From: Bombyx mori
Lineage: Eukaryota; Arthropoda; Insecta; Lepidoptera; Bombycidae
Reading direction: 5' to 3'
NCBI RefSeq assembly: GCF_030269925.1
Contig: NC_085128.1
Location: forward strand, 7,938,501-8,002,500
DNA length: 64,000 nt
In this document: positions 9,967 through 24,900 of the stretch, in pieces
How the letters are laid out: every line of letters starts with the position of its first letter
Numbering within the stretch: position 1 is the stretch's first letter
The notes under the pieces: model-generated
The model's database searches: none
The model's input: the letters and a program-made list of their open reading frames with translations, nothing else
Told to the model about the DNA's origin: nothing
Made by a program: the position numbers and the translations under genes

Positions 9967-12900
9967 ATGGGCATACAAGACTTACAAACATTTTTAGAAA
10001 GTGAAGGTGTAGGTGTTGATCTCTTTAAAATTGCGAGAAACCATTCTGGAGGTTTGCGCCTGGTTCTCGACGCCGAAGGTTGTTTGGATCGTCTTTACGG
10101 TGGATACTTCTCAGGTGAGTTATTTAGCTAGACTTGATCTGTAATAATAATAACTATAGTAACATTTCACGAAACCTGCTAATTACCTACCTATATATAA
10201 GGGATACAAGCAAAATATACTAAACACTGAACCCTCAACATACCCTATTATCAGGTATAAAGTAGGTGTAGAATTAGATGGGAAAATGAGTGTACTATCT
10301 TTAAGGACATTTTCAAGAATATCTTAAATGCATTATAAGCCAACATAATAAAATAATAGTGTGTGTTCTCTGGATCAGATGCAAATCAATATATTAAATA
10401 TGATACTTCTCTCTTTTATCATGAAGCAAAATTTTGTAGATTGGGCAAGTGGTGGACAATGGGCCCGATGTGTACAGTTCTTAACAACACTAGCACAAGC
10501 TTTGGCTGAATTTCAAGTATCACTTTGTGTTTGTTTTAATGGATCTCATCCTACGCCTCCTGCATTACCCCAACATTGGATCCAGACTCAAACCATATAT
10601 AAGCAAAGAGTGAATTCAGTAAGTATTTTTGTCCTGAAATATGCGATTTCATATTAATTAAAACTTATATGGATGAACTATATGGATATTGATTATGAAC
10701 ATGCAGGTACATATGTATAGGAAAATATTGGTACAAAAATCCAATCTTCCATTGCAGAAACACTAAAACTGTTTGATACTTTACTATATATTTATATTGG
10801 TTTTATGGCAAGGTGGTACTATGCTCTACTATCATTAATGAAGCAGATATAAACTTAAAGAATTGATTTTTGTTACATGATATTATTCAGTCATTTGTGA
10901 ACATAATATCTGAATTACATATTTTGTTTGAAAAATGAATTTCAAACTAGAAAGTTTGAATGGTTGGAAGAAATTGACAGACATTACAGCCTAAATAATT
11001 AATTATTATGTTATTTTTTATGTTTAAATTGATACTTCATCCAAATTTGGTTTATATTTATGGACTCATGTTGACTTGACAACACAAACTATATAACATT
11101 TCAGGTTTTGCACCATATTACCACTAAAGGTACTCCACCACCTAAAGTATGGTGGGTACCACCTACTGGACTGCATTCATGTTTACGAACCGCACTTAGG
11201 TACCTCAATATCCCAATTGTAAGTATTTTGCACCATAGTTGTGAATCATTTATAAATAATAATTGTTATCGTTAAACATTGAATGAATTATTGATTGAAT
11301 ATTTTTAATAGATGGTGTCTTCTGATGATCACTGTCAGGAAGTTGTTGGTTTATGTCGTGAAAAATCATATGCTGGCCTCGTTGGATGCTCTGGAGAGTA
11401 TTTAGTGTTTCAACCACCTAGATACTTTAGTTCATCTTTGTTGAAACTAACATATAGAGTAAGATATATTTATAATATTTCAAATAATAATAAGTGTTTT
11501 CAATTAGTATATCTTTTTAAATTATATTAAGAGGTAATTGTGTTATTTATTTCGTAACTTGTTAACTATTTATTTAATATTTAACATTACAGTCTTCACT
11601 AGAAACTAAAGAATATATGGTCCATGATTTGCCACAAGTACTTAATGTACCTCAAGATCGTCTTTGCCTCATGGCTGCATTACTTGGAGGAGTCATTCTT
11701 TCAGAACAAAGCTTGACAGATTTCTATAAACGCCTTGGATTAGTGCCCAAAAAGGTAGGTAGTAAACAGTGGTTATGGTACTTTAATAAAGTAATTACTA
11801 AATTGTGATCTATTATTTTAGCAAGTTCCTCCAGAGATACAAATAAAAACAATTTGTCAGTATGTAAGTGAATTACCAACTTCTGATGTTGATGCAGTCT
11901 GCATAGATATATTTGGAGATCTGAATGACCTACGCGCTGCAAAACTTAAACAAGCCGTACAGTATTATCTAAACGGTACAAAGGATGGTTTCTTAAAATA
12001 TAAAACAGCTACAGGTAAATTTTATTTTAGAATGTTGTATTGTTGTAATTATTTATTAACTAATAATGGGCCAAACAATTTCAGGTCGTCGTTCAAAAAA
12101 TAAAAAGAATCTCCAAAGACAAGAATTCAACATGCAGCCTGTTACTCTGGATCTAGATACATCAAAATTAGCGACTGAATCGTCAGAACATGAGGTTTCT
12201 ATTCACTTTTGTAAGAAAATAGAAACAGTCATCCACGCCTTTTAATACACAATAATTGGCAATTGAACAGGTTCCTTGTGTGATTTTAGTCCCTAAATTA
12301 TTGTCCAGTGCCAAGTGATTTTAATTCTGAAATTATGTTTTTTTTGTTGGATTTATGTTATTCAAACATTCCTTTATTATTTTTATTTTTATTTGTTTTT
12401 GTATCTATGTATATTTTCACTGAGCACGACAAAATTCAAAACTTACAGCAAAAAGGCTTGGAAGATTACAAATTGGCTACAGCAAATGCATCAATGAGTG
12501 CTGACTTTAGTATGGAGAAACAAACTAATGACTTACATCATGGATTCGCATCTCTATCACTTGAAGCTGGTGTTATGTCATCTACTAAGCAACAAAAACA
12601 GAATATTATCAAAAAAAAGGCTGAAAAACCACAATCTGCAATTAAAGAGGTCTGATTACTTGATTCATACAATAATTCTGCTTCTGAGTGTTGCGTTAAT
12701 GGTTTTATTAAATTCGTCTAGTTATATGTGGTAGAATGGTGTATGTGTACATTATCACTTTGCTAACAGGGGCGACAAGCTACAAAACAAGTCCAAAGTG
12801 ATGACAACTGCCCTCCAGCACCGGCAGAAGTATTGCGGACCTGTGCGGAACGTCACACCAGGGGCCTCATGCATCCTCAACTTCTATCTATCCTTACACA

Positions 12901-15900
12901 TCGTCAAGTGACTTTACCTGTGCTTATGGAGGATGAGAATCATAGAGAAATTCCTTCAATTCATCATTTCTTTAGACCAATTCGACAGAATGTATATGCT
13001 ATTCTGTACAATATGCATCATCATCGCTTTATGGCCCACAAAATTAAAGGTACATAGCAATCAATGCAATTCCGTATATAAAGTACTACCAGTAAATTGC
13101 AATAATCTTTGTTATGTACATTGCTACCTTCGATCAACAATAGTAACTAGATAAAGGGACACGTACAAAATTAAAGCAAAATCTGTCTGCGTGAATATAC
13201 ACATAAATAGCTACATTCGTTTACTAACAAACGGAGAAAAAAGTTTAAACAGTGTTAAGTTCAAACTAATTACAACTATGGCACCTAGTAATAAAGTCAC
13301 AAATCTCCAAAACATTATCTAATACTTACGATCATTTGTCACATAAAATGAGCAAAGCAATAAATTACTCCTGTCACTTACAAATAAAAAGACATATGTT
13401 AAACAACTTTTGATGTTAAATCAACCTTAACTGGCTTCGATCAATAATAGTACTAGATTACGGATCAGGAACAAAAATAAGACGCTCCAGTGGCCACGTT
13501 TGCAGACACGAAAACATCTTCATTTCTTAGAAAAAAGTTTAATAATGTTAACGACTTCAGTTTATTATAAACCTTAATACTTAAACATAAAGTTTAATTA
13601 CCATTGCAAAATATATGTATTTAGGTCCTTTCGTCAGAAAAAGAATATTATGGAATAAATTTAAAATGTCACTTGAACATAAAAAGACATCAGTACAAAA
13701 ATATTTATTCTACAATGATACTTAAAGCCTAATTTATAAGGTTAAAAATATTTGTTTAAAATTTCGTGCTTATTGTATTGTGGAACTAGATGTAGTTCTT
13801 GGTATTACATTTCAATGCTCAGAACACAGTAAGTATTGAAAGACATAGAGTTGCAGAATATACATATTTGTTTTAGGTTTGTTTTGTATGGTCGCAACTA
13901 TTTTTGACCGATTCAAAAAAGTAGTAGATAATATTTTACATTGCCGCTATTACAACAAATAGGTGATAAAAAATAAAATTGAATAAAGTAAAAAAAATAT
14001 GAAAGGAAACACGAAACATGTTTTCCACGTATTCTTTATACAGAAGTAATTAAAACAATAATGTAGGTTTAATTAACTTTAAAGAGATTCAGTTTGTTAT
14101 AAAGCTGTCTTTTAGAAGTCATTTTTATATGAGCGGTTTCTTTTTTACAAATATAATGTAATCTTATATCAATGAATTTTTCTATAATCAGTTTAATTTA
14201 GGCTTATTTTATGGCTGTGTTCGTTTCCCCCAGAAAACAAATCCTTTTCAGCATATACGCTTAAAATATTTACACATACATATAAAGTTTTTTTAATACT
14301 TTTTTGCATTGATTTGCCACCACCATTGAACAATTCTAGAATTTTTATAAGAGTTCTATATTTCTTCTCCTCTTTCTTTCGCGACAATATATATCCATTT
14401 TGCACAGCGACAAGGGGCTACTAGGAAATCTACAAACAAAAATAACATTATAAAATAACAAAACTACTCTATTCATTCCCTGTCCAAGAATAGGTGATGT
14501 TTGTTACAATAGTTGGTGCCTTGTTGCAAACATTGGCCAAACAATTACAATATTCGTAAATTGTGTTTTATTTACAATATAATTGTGTTGATTATTTTAT
14601 GAAAAACACTTAATAATATAAATTTACCAAAAAAAGATATTCCTTCCAAAACCTTGGTGTTACGGTGGTTTTTTACTCAGTTTTTGAACGCGCATTGCAG
14701 CATTTTGACGTCTTAGTGTTGGCTATGATTGGACCATACTAATTTGAAATAGGACCACAAATTTATTTGTGGTCTTATTTTTCGGGCCGCTTTTGAAGTG
14801 CTAATCGCGAATCTAGTGTATTATTGATCGAAGTTAACTGGCAACAAATAAAGTAATTTTTCCCTTTATTGCTCTGAGAACTAACATCGTTTTGTTTTAT
14901 TTATTTTTGCTTCTTCAAATTTCGATTTCTATTTACTACAGGAGGTAAAGGAGTCGCGTTGAACACTAAAATAATTTAAAGTAAAAGTTTAGTTGTTTAC
15001 TTTTTATGTTTTGGAAATTTATGTTTGTTAGTATCTATACATTACTTATTATTTTATTAGCGTTACGTTTTTGTGTAATATATAATTTTATAGTATATTT
15101 TTAAGTTTTCGCGACCAGTGCACTTAATAAAAAAAACGTTTAAACGGTGTCAAGCGCGGTATTTTTATTACAATGTTTCGGCCACGTTTCAGTAGCCGTG
15201 AGCACGTAAGGCAAAGATGTCCAGTGTTAATAAGCAGAGATCTTAGCTGGCTTATAAGTCAGTTGTTTCTCTGGCGACAATCGAGATCCATTCTGCACAC
15301 GTGATTGCTAGGAAAGCTAAAATAAAAAAGGAAAGCTAACTTGTAGCTAATGAGAGTCTAACAAACAGATACAAAAGCAGCATTAACCAATTTTAAGCAA
15401 CTAATTTTGAAGTACTGCTAACAAATTCTTAAAAATTATTACAATACAAATCTACTCCATGCATCTACTGTTCTGTTAAACAAAAGTTTGTCCATGTGTT
15501 GGCCGAGCCTTGGCCAACGTTTGTAGCGGTGGTTAGAAAACGGTAATTTTGTTCAAAATTTAATATTATTTATTAGTTTAAAGCTTAAAATATAGTTTGT
15601 ACTTCATATACTTACCGAAAGTAAGATACTGCGGCCGTTAAATTGCTTTTCGGGCATTATTTTTGCAACTTTTGAATACACACTGCGGCATTGCGAGACG
15701 AGTTGACATTGGCTGTGTTTGAAGTGGTCTAAACAAAATAAGAGCTCACATTTCAAGTGAGCTGTTATTTGACGAGACGGATTTTCTGCACCGACCCGAA
15801 ATCTGGTTACTATTGTTGATCGAAGATTGCTACAGATTAAAATTGATCTATGCAACTGATGTATATAACTGATTTTACATTGATGTTCATGGCATGGAGC

Positions 15901-18900
15901 TATTGTTTCCATATAAGCTTTTTAAAGATACAACAAAGTTTTAATGTAATTCAATTTGCACAGTCAGTATGAGAATCATAGTTCAATTATTAATATAGAT
16001 GTTTACTGTTATGGTATAAGATTATGAAAATATGAATTTGAAATTCAAGTCAGAATGCTTAAAGTCATTGATCATATTCAATGGGAATAAAAAAAAATTA
16101 TGGTAAATAATGGTTTGAACTGTTAAATTTCAGATGATAGATCGAGTGGCTCTAATGATCGTCCATGCACAGTTTTGATAGCAGAATGGATATACACCCG
16201 CACAAATCCTGGCAAGAATCCAGAGATTGTTCCAGGTGTTTTACTGGATTGGCCTGTGCCAACTGTACAGAGGCTCTGGTTTGGGTGAGCTTGTGTTCAA
16301 AGTATTTTTTAAATTTACTATAGCTAAATGTAATCTGTAATTACAAATATTTTTTTAAATATTTATTTTAGAACTGCTCCGGATGATAAATGCCGTAGAA
16401 TGAGAGCATATCTTTCCTGTATGCGCTCAGATACTCCTCTGATGTTGAATACTACTTATGTGCCCCAGCACTTGCTCATACTGGCAACTGTATTGAGGTA
16501 AATTTTTATAAATTTTTTTTTTGAAGATAAGCAGATTCAACTCTTCATTGTATGATATTGTTTGTTTTCATATTTAATGCAAATATGTCTATATTTTAGA
16601 TTTATAATGACATCTCCAATTCAAATACTACGAAGGCAAGAGCTGGATGCATTTTTAGCTACTGCATTTTCGACAGATCTTATGAATGCACTACATTTGC
16701 AAGAAATGAATGTAAGTATTTAGATAAACTACTGTTTGTTCAGATAGTATATTCTACTATCTGGATATTCTACTATCTGGTCTGTATAAACTATAGTAAA
16801 AGCTTGTCAAGAGTAAAAAGAGTAGATATTACTCACATACCAAAATTATTACTTTGTAACCCCCTGTTCTGAGGATACTTTTGCTTAAACTCCCAAATGA
16901 CGCTACTTCCCTTACGTCTTAAAAATATTTGTTTTATTGGCGAATGAAATATAAATAATGTATATTATGCGATTATTTTTAAATCGTTTGATAAATATAT
17001 CAAGGAGCCAAACGGTGGGGTTCACCTCCACCCTATTAGACAAAAGCTTGACTGCCTGACTCGACTCCTGGATTGCCTACAAAGGTCAATAAAAAAAATT
17101 GAAAAAACTCAAACTCAAATGAAAATAAGTATTATTTAAAATTACAAAGATAAAAAAATCGTAGTTAAGTGTTAAAATATAAATGTTTCAAGAAAAAGAC
17201 AAGTACACAATATTAAATGTCTATTTTCAATTTTCTACAGCTTAACATAAAGGCACAATGTGACTTTTTCCCTTAAAAATAGGGAGCAAGACCAAATATT
17301 TCTCTTCCTGCATGAAAAAATATGTTAGATGAATTAAAATATCGCGCTTAAATATTTCAACTATATATATGTATATACAGATATTGATATACAGTAATCA
17401 TAAACATTCACAGTGCTCTATTATTAGTAATAGCCATTGTGATCTATTTTAGGAAGTTTTAGGTCATATTTATAATATTTTTTACAAAAATTGGTATCTT
17501 ACAGATTTTTATCTATTTATCTTGCTGTGTTCCAATCTCATCTGTCTTAGCAAAAAATGTTTAAATTGTTTTATTATTTACACAGATCAATGCTATCAGT
17601 TCCCGGGGCGTACAATTAGGCGCGCTGGTGATGGCGGGCGTGGAGGCGGCGCTCGTGGCTAATGACGCTTGCGGTGCTCCTGTACCATGGCTCGTAGCTT
17701 CACCCTGGCTCTACTTCGATGGCAAGCTGCTGCAGCGAAACCTCCATCGCGCAGCACACTGCAAACATCTTCCTCAGCTTTGCGATAACAACCTCGACAT
17801 CGTCGTCAAGGTAATACGATAATATCGACTTGCTTTATCTTAAATTCTACAAGTTTTTTTTGTTTTTTTTTAAGTTATTTTGAGTAGCTTTGTAGTTAAT
17901 TGAATGTATTTTTTGTTACTGCTGAGTCCTGCCCTTCAAGTCCCTTTTTATATCCTGAGACTTTTGCAGTTCTATTAATCTAATTACTGGTGGTAGGACC
18001 TCTTGTGAGTCCGCATGGGTAGGTGGTACCAGCGCCCCGCCTATTTCTGCCGTGAAGCAGTAATGCGTTTCGTTTTGAAGGGTGGGGCAGCCGTTGTGAC
18101 TATACTGAGACCTTAGAACTTATATCTCAAGGTGTGTGGCGCATTTACGTTGTAGATGTCTATGGGCTCCAGTAACCACTTAACACCAGGTGGGCTGTGA
18201 GCTCGTCTCCATAGTATTCAGTACTGCCGAAATATTTTAGAACTCAGATAATCATAGATATATTTATCTCCAGGTTGAGCGCATGCGAAAGGCGATCTTG
18301 GAAGGTCTGGAGGTGGAGTTCGCGATGGCGCCGCTGCCGCTCGTGGCGGGCGTGCTAGGGAGCGACGGGGGCACGTGGGGCGCGAGGGGGCGGGGCCGCG
18401 GCGGCCGGCTTGAGATCGCGGGCGTTGTCGTCGGACAGTGGGGCGGCGGCAGCTATCCCGCACGCGCTCCGCCCAGATACCAACAGATGAGCGCGCACAC
18501 TGTAATTCAACTTTACTTTTCACTAGTTTATGAATGTATGTTAAGAATTAATTTAATGTATTTTTTCTTTCTACCTAAGCTGATGATAGCCTTGAGTTGA
18601 GAGGCTATGTCAGCGTAATCTAACAAGTAGGTGAGCTCACGAGGCCTTAATCTGACGACGTTGCTAACACTAACCCTAGCAAAATTTATTGTTAATTATA
18701 CAGAGTACAAGGGATACAAGGGAGCTAAATATTGAATTAAAATTGGCTGTATAAAACTACTGGGTGTTCACACTTTTGCATATAAACTGCTTAGACACAA
18801 GCACCACCATCGTCCACAGGATACCATGAGCACTAGTGCATGCATTTCTGATATCGCACTTAATTTTAAATTGGGGCTCGGCTAATCCGACGCCGGGTCT

Positions 18901-21900
18901 GTATCGTTGTGTGTTATTTTTATGTGAAAAGACAAACTCGTACATGACAATGGTGCATGTCATCAGAAAATCCACAGCATCGTAAATTATTTATAAAAAA
19001 CTGATTATTTGGCCCACTTCCTAATGAAAATTGTGGAGGTTGTAATTTTCTTGCATTGGAGCTAGTAAAACAAACTTGGTCTTGATGCTAGGTGGGCTAC
19101 GTTGGATACACGCCTCCGACTCGGAACTCGTACGGAGGTCGCGGGTGGCGCGGAGCACGCGGGGGTCGCGGCCGGGGACACGCGCGCCCCTCGCGCCGCC
19201 CCCGCCGGGACCCGAACGAGCCCGCCAAACCAGCCACTATTGCCGTTAATGGGTAACTTAACCATACCGTAGATTGGGGGGAATCGGGACCCTTTCCAAA
19301 TCCAACACAAATTTTCAATGGTTTTTCTTAGGGTAATACCAATAAAATTGAGATTAAAATAGTTCCGGGAGGCTTAAATTCTTATATACGATACATAGTT
19401 TATTACAAAATATACACAAAAACTGAAAAAACTTGCTTGACCCGATTCACCTTGGCTTTGGGGTGAATCAGGTTACGTATGGGGACAATAGAGTTTTTCG
19501 ATAGGGCTGGCACTATTTAGTTGTTAGATAGGTACCTAACTTTAGGTAATTAACTTTTTAATATCTTTAATGAGTTACAAAACATGATGACTAAATTAAA
19601 CTATTTAATATCTTAAGTTATTTAAATTCTTAAGCACTAAATGAAAGTCATTTTCAATTCTACAAACTTAAATCTACCAACTCAAAAAAAGTATTGTGAC
19701 ATACCAGATTTGTTCCTATTCTAACTCAAGTCTCTATTCCCCCCAAACTACTGTACATTATTATTTCTGTATATCCATATTATTATCATATACTGGGTTG
19801 TCAGTATCATATGATGTTTGTGGTGTAATTTATAAAAGTAGTGAACGTATTTGATAAAAAAAAAAGTATCTCGACTTGAAACTTTGCGGTCTATCAGTTG
19901 TACAATTTAAGCTCATACTTCATCGTCTCCATAATGTAGAAGTAATATTAAGCTTATTTATAGCATAGATTAATCCTTAGGAAAACCGTTCGCCCGGACG
20001 AAGTTCACCACCAGTCAGGTGAATCAAGTCCTCAAGATGAAAATACTGCTCAAGAAGGTGAAGCAGAAGGTACGGACAGAATGTACTTTCTATAATATTA
20101 TTTGCTCTTTATTGCATATAAAATATTTTTTAACCGAAAAATAAGAAACTGATTTTAAGAACTATTTTTTATTGGAATTTAGACAAGATAAAACAATTAA
20201 AGAATAGCACTGAGGGAGTGAAATGCAGCTTAATATAATTTTTTTATTCATATAAAGGTTGAAAACCCCCCCAGTAAAAATGTGTTGCCTCAAACATTTT
20301 TTGAGAAAAAAAAAATGTTAAAATTTTTTTTTGGGTTTATTTAGCCCCGCTACTTACCAGCCAGGTCTGTAGTTCCGAATAAGGATGTATCAGGAGAGGT
20401 ATGGACCAAGTTTTCAGCTTGCCTCAAATACCTACTCAAAAATTGGTGCCAGCTCTCGGACTATTATGTTTGAATTGCGTATATTATTATCAGTGGCGGA
20501 TTGAAGCTTGATGCCGACCTAGGCCCCGTTTATCGCGCCACCCATAATGTTATTTTTTTTTGATTCAATATTTTTACTTTAAATTTAAAATAACTTTATT
20601 TCTTAGTATATAATTTTTTATTATAACTACCTAATAAATATTACAGATATATAAAAAAAAAACATTAAATAAATATATATCTTTTCAAATATTAATCAAT
20701 ATAATTCTTTTAAAAAAAATTAATCTGTACTCATTTTCAAAGGAGGACTGTCTGTCTGTACTTCCTTTCCTCTGAAATTTTGGTATATCAAAAATATTGC
20801 CTACCCGCCAAATCATGGGCCTATAGTCGGATTTTTTATTAGACGAAGTCAACTGACGTTTGCTGTGTTGTCAGTTTTTGATGAAATAAAAATAGTGTTG
20901 TGACAAAGTGAACGATTGAAAAAACTCCTGAATTAATGAAATTGCCTCGATTGTCTAGTGAATAGTTGGTGTGCCGAATTGCCGATATCGGGTACGGGGT
21001 TCGAATTTTAGGCGTGCTTTGTACATACCAACGAGTTTTCGACGAAATATTATGTTCCTATAGTATCTACCTGTACTGAATACCGAGTGTTTTAAACATT
21101 AAGAAAAGCATTGCGAGGAATCTTGTAAGACTGTCCTATTTCCAATACATCATATAGTTGAAATTATAGACGCATAAAATATAACAATTATGGGTAGGTA
21201 ATGAAAATAAAAAAAACTGATTGTAGTTACATACTACTAGTAACATAATATATTGGAGCACTTTAATACAATGTTATTGTAAAATATAAATAATATTACG
21301 GTTTTACATAACAATAAAACCGATATTATGTGCCGAGAGGAAAACATACAGCATTGTATTATGAAGAAGCAGTGTGTACTTAGCTTAAATTCCTTGTCTA
21401 TGTCCAACCATAGACAGTCAATTTAGTTCCATCTTTAGCCGCTAGGTGCTGCCAGCAAGTATAAAGGAAGCGCAGCCATCTTTGATCTTCATAGTCTTCA
21501 CCAGGAAGAACTTCCTGCAATGCTGTATGTTTTCCTCTCGGCACATAATATCGGTTTTATTGTTATGTAAAACCGTAATATTGATGTGCCTTTGGAAAAC
21601 ATACAGCATTGTATTATGAAGACGTGTTTGTTATCTGCTGGTGAAATTATTAAGCACAACGCTATGATGAAATAGGTAAAGCCATAATAAAATTATGAAG
21701 CGCAATGATAATGTTCATAATTTATATAATTATTAAATCGAAAAAACACAGTTGTTAACTTCCATGTTAATTCAATAATTAAAAAATATTTATAAGTTTG
21801 TAATAAACATTTTATCTTGTATATACAAGAAAATGTATAAATTGTATAAATGATGTATATACATCATGTAGGAGTAAATGTTTTGAAAAAAAGAATCGTG

Positions 21901-24900
21901 AGGATCTTTAGGAAGCTCTATTATTCGGCAATAATTATTTGTAAACGTTTGGATGATTTGCAATTGCCTCTAGAAAGTATTTCGTCCATTGGTTCATTAT
22001 CAATCCATCTCAGAGGCTACTGTTGATCGACAACTTCTTAGAGATGCGTTGATGCCATTACCTCGTAAGGTTGAACGAAGACCAGTTTCCAATTACAGTA
22101 CGGGATGCCGCTTCTGTGACAACACACATAGTTAGAAAAAAGTCCTTACGAATCTTACCGGGCATGTCTTTAGTTTCATGCTTAGAAAGCACTTATGCAG
22201 ATTATTGACGAAAATGGATTTCAATTTTAGACCCAAAGATTGGTATCAGAAAGATGTTTTTCTCTGTTATCAAAGAAACTGTCTTTAGAAATGTTGAGCA
22301 AAGTAAGGTCATTAACTCTGCCTCCAGTAGCCAGCAACATGGTTGTTGTTGTCCTTCAAGCTACATTGAGGCGTGATCTGGTGGCTGGGTTTGAAGAAAA
22401 CCAGTTTAGAACTATTCTCGGATCTCATGTGAATGGGACTACACTTAGTAAAATTGTAATAAGTAGTTGAATTTTGTTTAGCTATTCCGATGGCCTTTTT
22501 TAAAATAGCAATTTTTATTAGAGAGCTTGAGAATGTTTGCTGTCCTACATGTATTTCGCCCACAGAAAGTCGACAGCGCTGCTCTATGATGCAGAAGGAT
22601 TGTTTTATAGGCAAAATTTTCTTTTTTGGAAAAGAAGAAAGAATTTGGCAACATCTGCAGACTTAGGATCAATTTTAAAACTGTAGCACCATATGCACCA
22701 TCTTCTAGTTGCTGGTAAGTATGCTGACAAAGTGGATTGACACCAGCTAATTTTCAATAAATCTTCTCCTGTTTAGACCAGTCTATTATTTGTACAACCT
22801 CCCCCCCCCCCTTTCTAAGCTTTCAGGGTTAATGTTTAACCTGTGGAGGAGGGAGGTTTTGGATTTCGTGCGAGTTATCTAGCGTTCGGGATCTGAGGGC
22901 TTGGAAACCCAAATGCTTTCGCTCAGTCTGGAAACACTACCAGGTAGGTTCCCTAGACACTGTTGAAGTGAGTCAGTACTCTGGGGAGAAGGTTGAGAGG
23001 AGGAATTCTCCATGCTAGTTGCATCCTCTACGGTCTGCTGAAGGTATCCAATTTTGGTCGGCGAATGGGTTTATATCCGGATGACCCCACTTTCGAAAAA
23101 CTTTTGTGGTCACTTGTGGTAAAAAGTGCCATTTCGCAGGTTGATTTCCTCGTGATAACCTGTCGGCTACGATGTTGTATCTCCCCGACAGTTATCTTGA
23201 ACTTATCGCTTAGGTTTAAAAATCGAAAGGTCAACGTTAGTGAAATACTTTCAGATTCATTTTGATTGTCACTACCATTGCAAATAGCTCTTTTGTGGGT
23301 GAGCCGTTTCTGTTGTTGAGCTGACCATAGACAGGACGTTAATATTTTGTCTAATTGTAACCCCTACCCATGTCCGAAGCTTCCGTTGCCAGGAAATGGT
23401 TGGTTTTGGGTCTCGGCAATGTTTGACATGTGGCTTCGAGTCAGCACTGCATTTGTAACCCCTACACATGTCCGAAGCTTCCGTTGCCAGGAAATGGTTG
23501 GTTTTGTGTATCGGCAATGTCTAACATGTGGCTCCGCGTCAGCACTGCATTTAATTGTTAACACATGCAGGATGGCCTGTTTTTTACGGGGGTGTTTTTT
23601 CTTGAAACTTCGCAAGAAAATTTGCAAGTTAGCATAGATTGATGTAATTCCGTCAGAGTTTGAGCTAGGATGTTGTTGAGTGGCCACTTCATTTCTCGCA
23701 ATTTTCCATCGAATCCCTAGACATGTCATCTCTTGAACCAGTGTACTAATTGATTTTTTGTAAGGCTGACTTGGCAGCCCAAATAATCCAAGAGCTTTAC
23801 AGCTTATGTGGCCTGAAGACTCACCTTGGACTTCTTTTGATGGACCTGGTGGGATTTGCGTAGGTGGGATAACACTCAACATCCCTTTGCACGCAATGTC
23901 TCCGCGACCGAGCATGATATGCAAGCAAAAAAGGTGTATTTGTCTTCATGGACCAAGAAAAAGTCGCGTAGGTAGGTTAACATTTGACTTCCCTATGTAC
24001 GTAAGGTCTTCGCGAGCATGCTATGGGAGCAAAAACGTTTATTTGTCTTGGTGAAACAAGATCAAGTCGTGTAAGTAAGCTAGCACTTCGATTTTTCACG
24101 CGATGCCTCCGCGACCGAGCATGCTATGGAAGCAAAAAGGTGTATTTGTCTTCAAGGACCAAGAGAAAGTCGCGTAGGTACGTTAACATTTGACTTCCCT
24201 ATGTACGCAAGGTCTCCGCGACCGAGCATGCTATGGGAACAAAAACGTTTATTTGTCTTGGTGAAACAAGATTAAGTCGTGTAGGTAAGCTATCTCGGCG
24301 ACCGAGCGACCGAGCGACCGAGCACCCTATATAATGGAAATTGACATGCCAGCCCAGATAATCCAAAACCTTCACAGCTTCTGCAGCCTGAAGTTTCAAC
24401 TTGGATTTGTTTTGGTCGACCAAAAGGAAGTCGTCTAGGTAGACTAGCACTCGAATTCCTTTTGCACGCAAGGTCTCTGCGACCCAGCATGTTATGGAAG
24501 CAAAAAAGGTTAATCCAAAAGCTTCACAGCTTCTGCAGCCTGAAGTTTCAACTTGGATTTGTCTTGGTCGACCAAAAGGAAGTCGTCTAGTAGACACTAG
24601 CACTCGAGTTCCCTTTGCACGCAAGGTCTCTGCGACCCGCATGTTATAGAAGCAAAAAGGTGTGGCTCTGAAGCCAGACCGAAGGGTAGGCATGTCATTT
24701 CATACTAACTCATAAGAAGGTACCGATTCCTTCCTGGAGGTGTTGATACTGGTACCTTGGTACTGATCCTCAAGAAGTATCGACGAAATTTTGAGACTGA
24801 TACTAGAAAAATATTCCTGAGAAATGTTCAATTCTATCATCCAGTCCCCTGGGTGGAGAAAGTTAGGTACCTAGGAGGTGTTTTATCTTTACGACCTTGT

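Noticed and set aside
12308..12655. Frame with a hydrophobic start joined to FAM120 exon 8
   Set aside because: The hydrophobic part lies in intron 7. The acceptor at 12448 and exon phase show that only 12449-12649 is coding.
18218..18523. 101-codon minus frame rich in Arg/Pro
   Set aside because: Antisense shadow of the GC-rich FAM120 exon 14. The same applies to the minus frames at 19062-19318 over exon 15.
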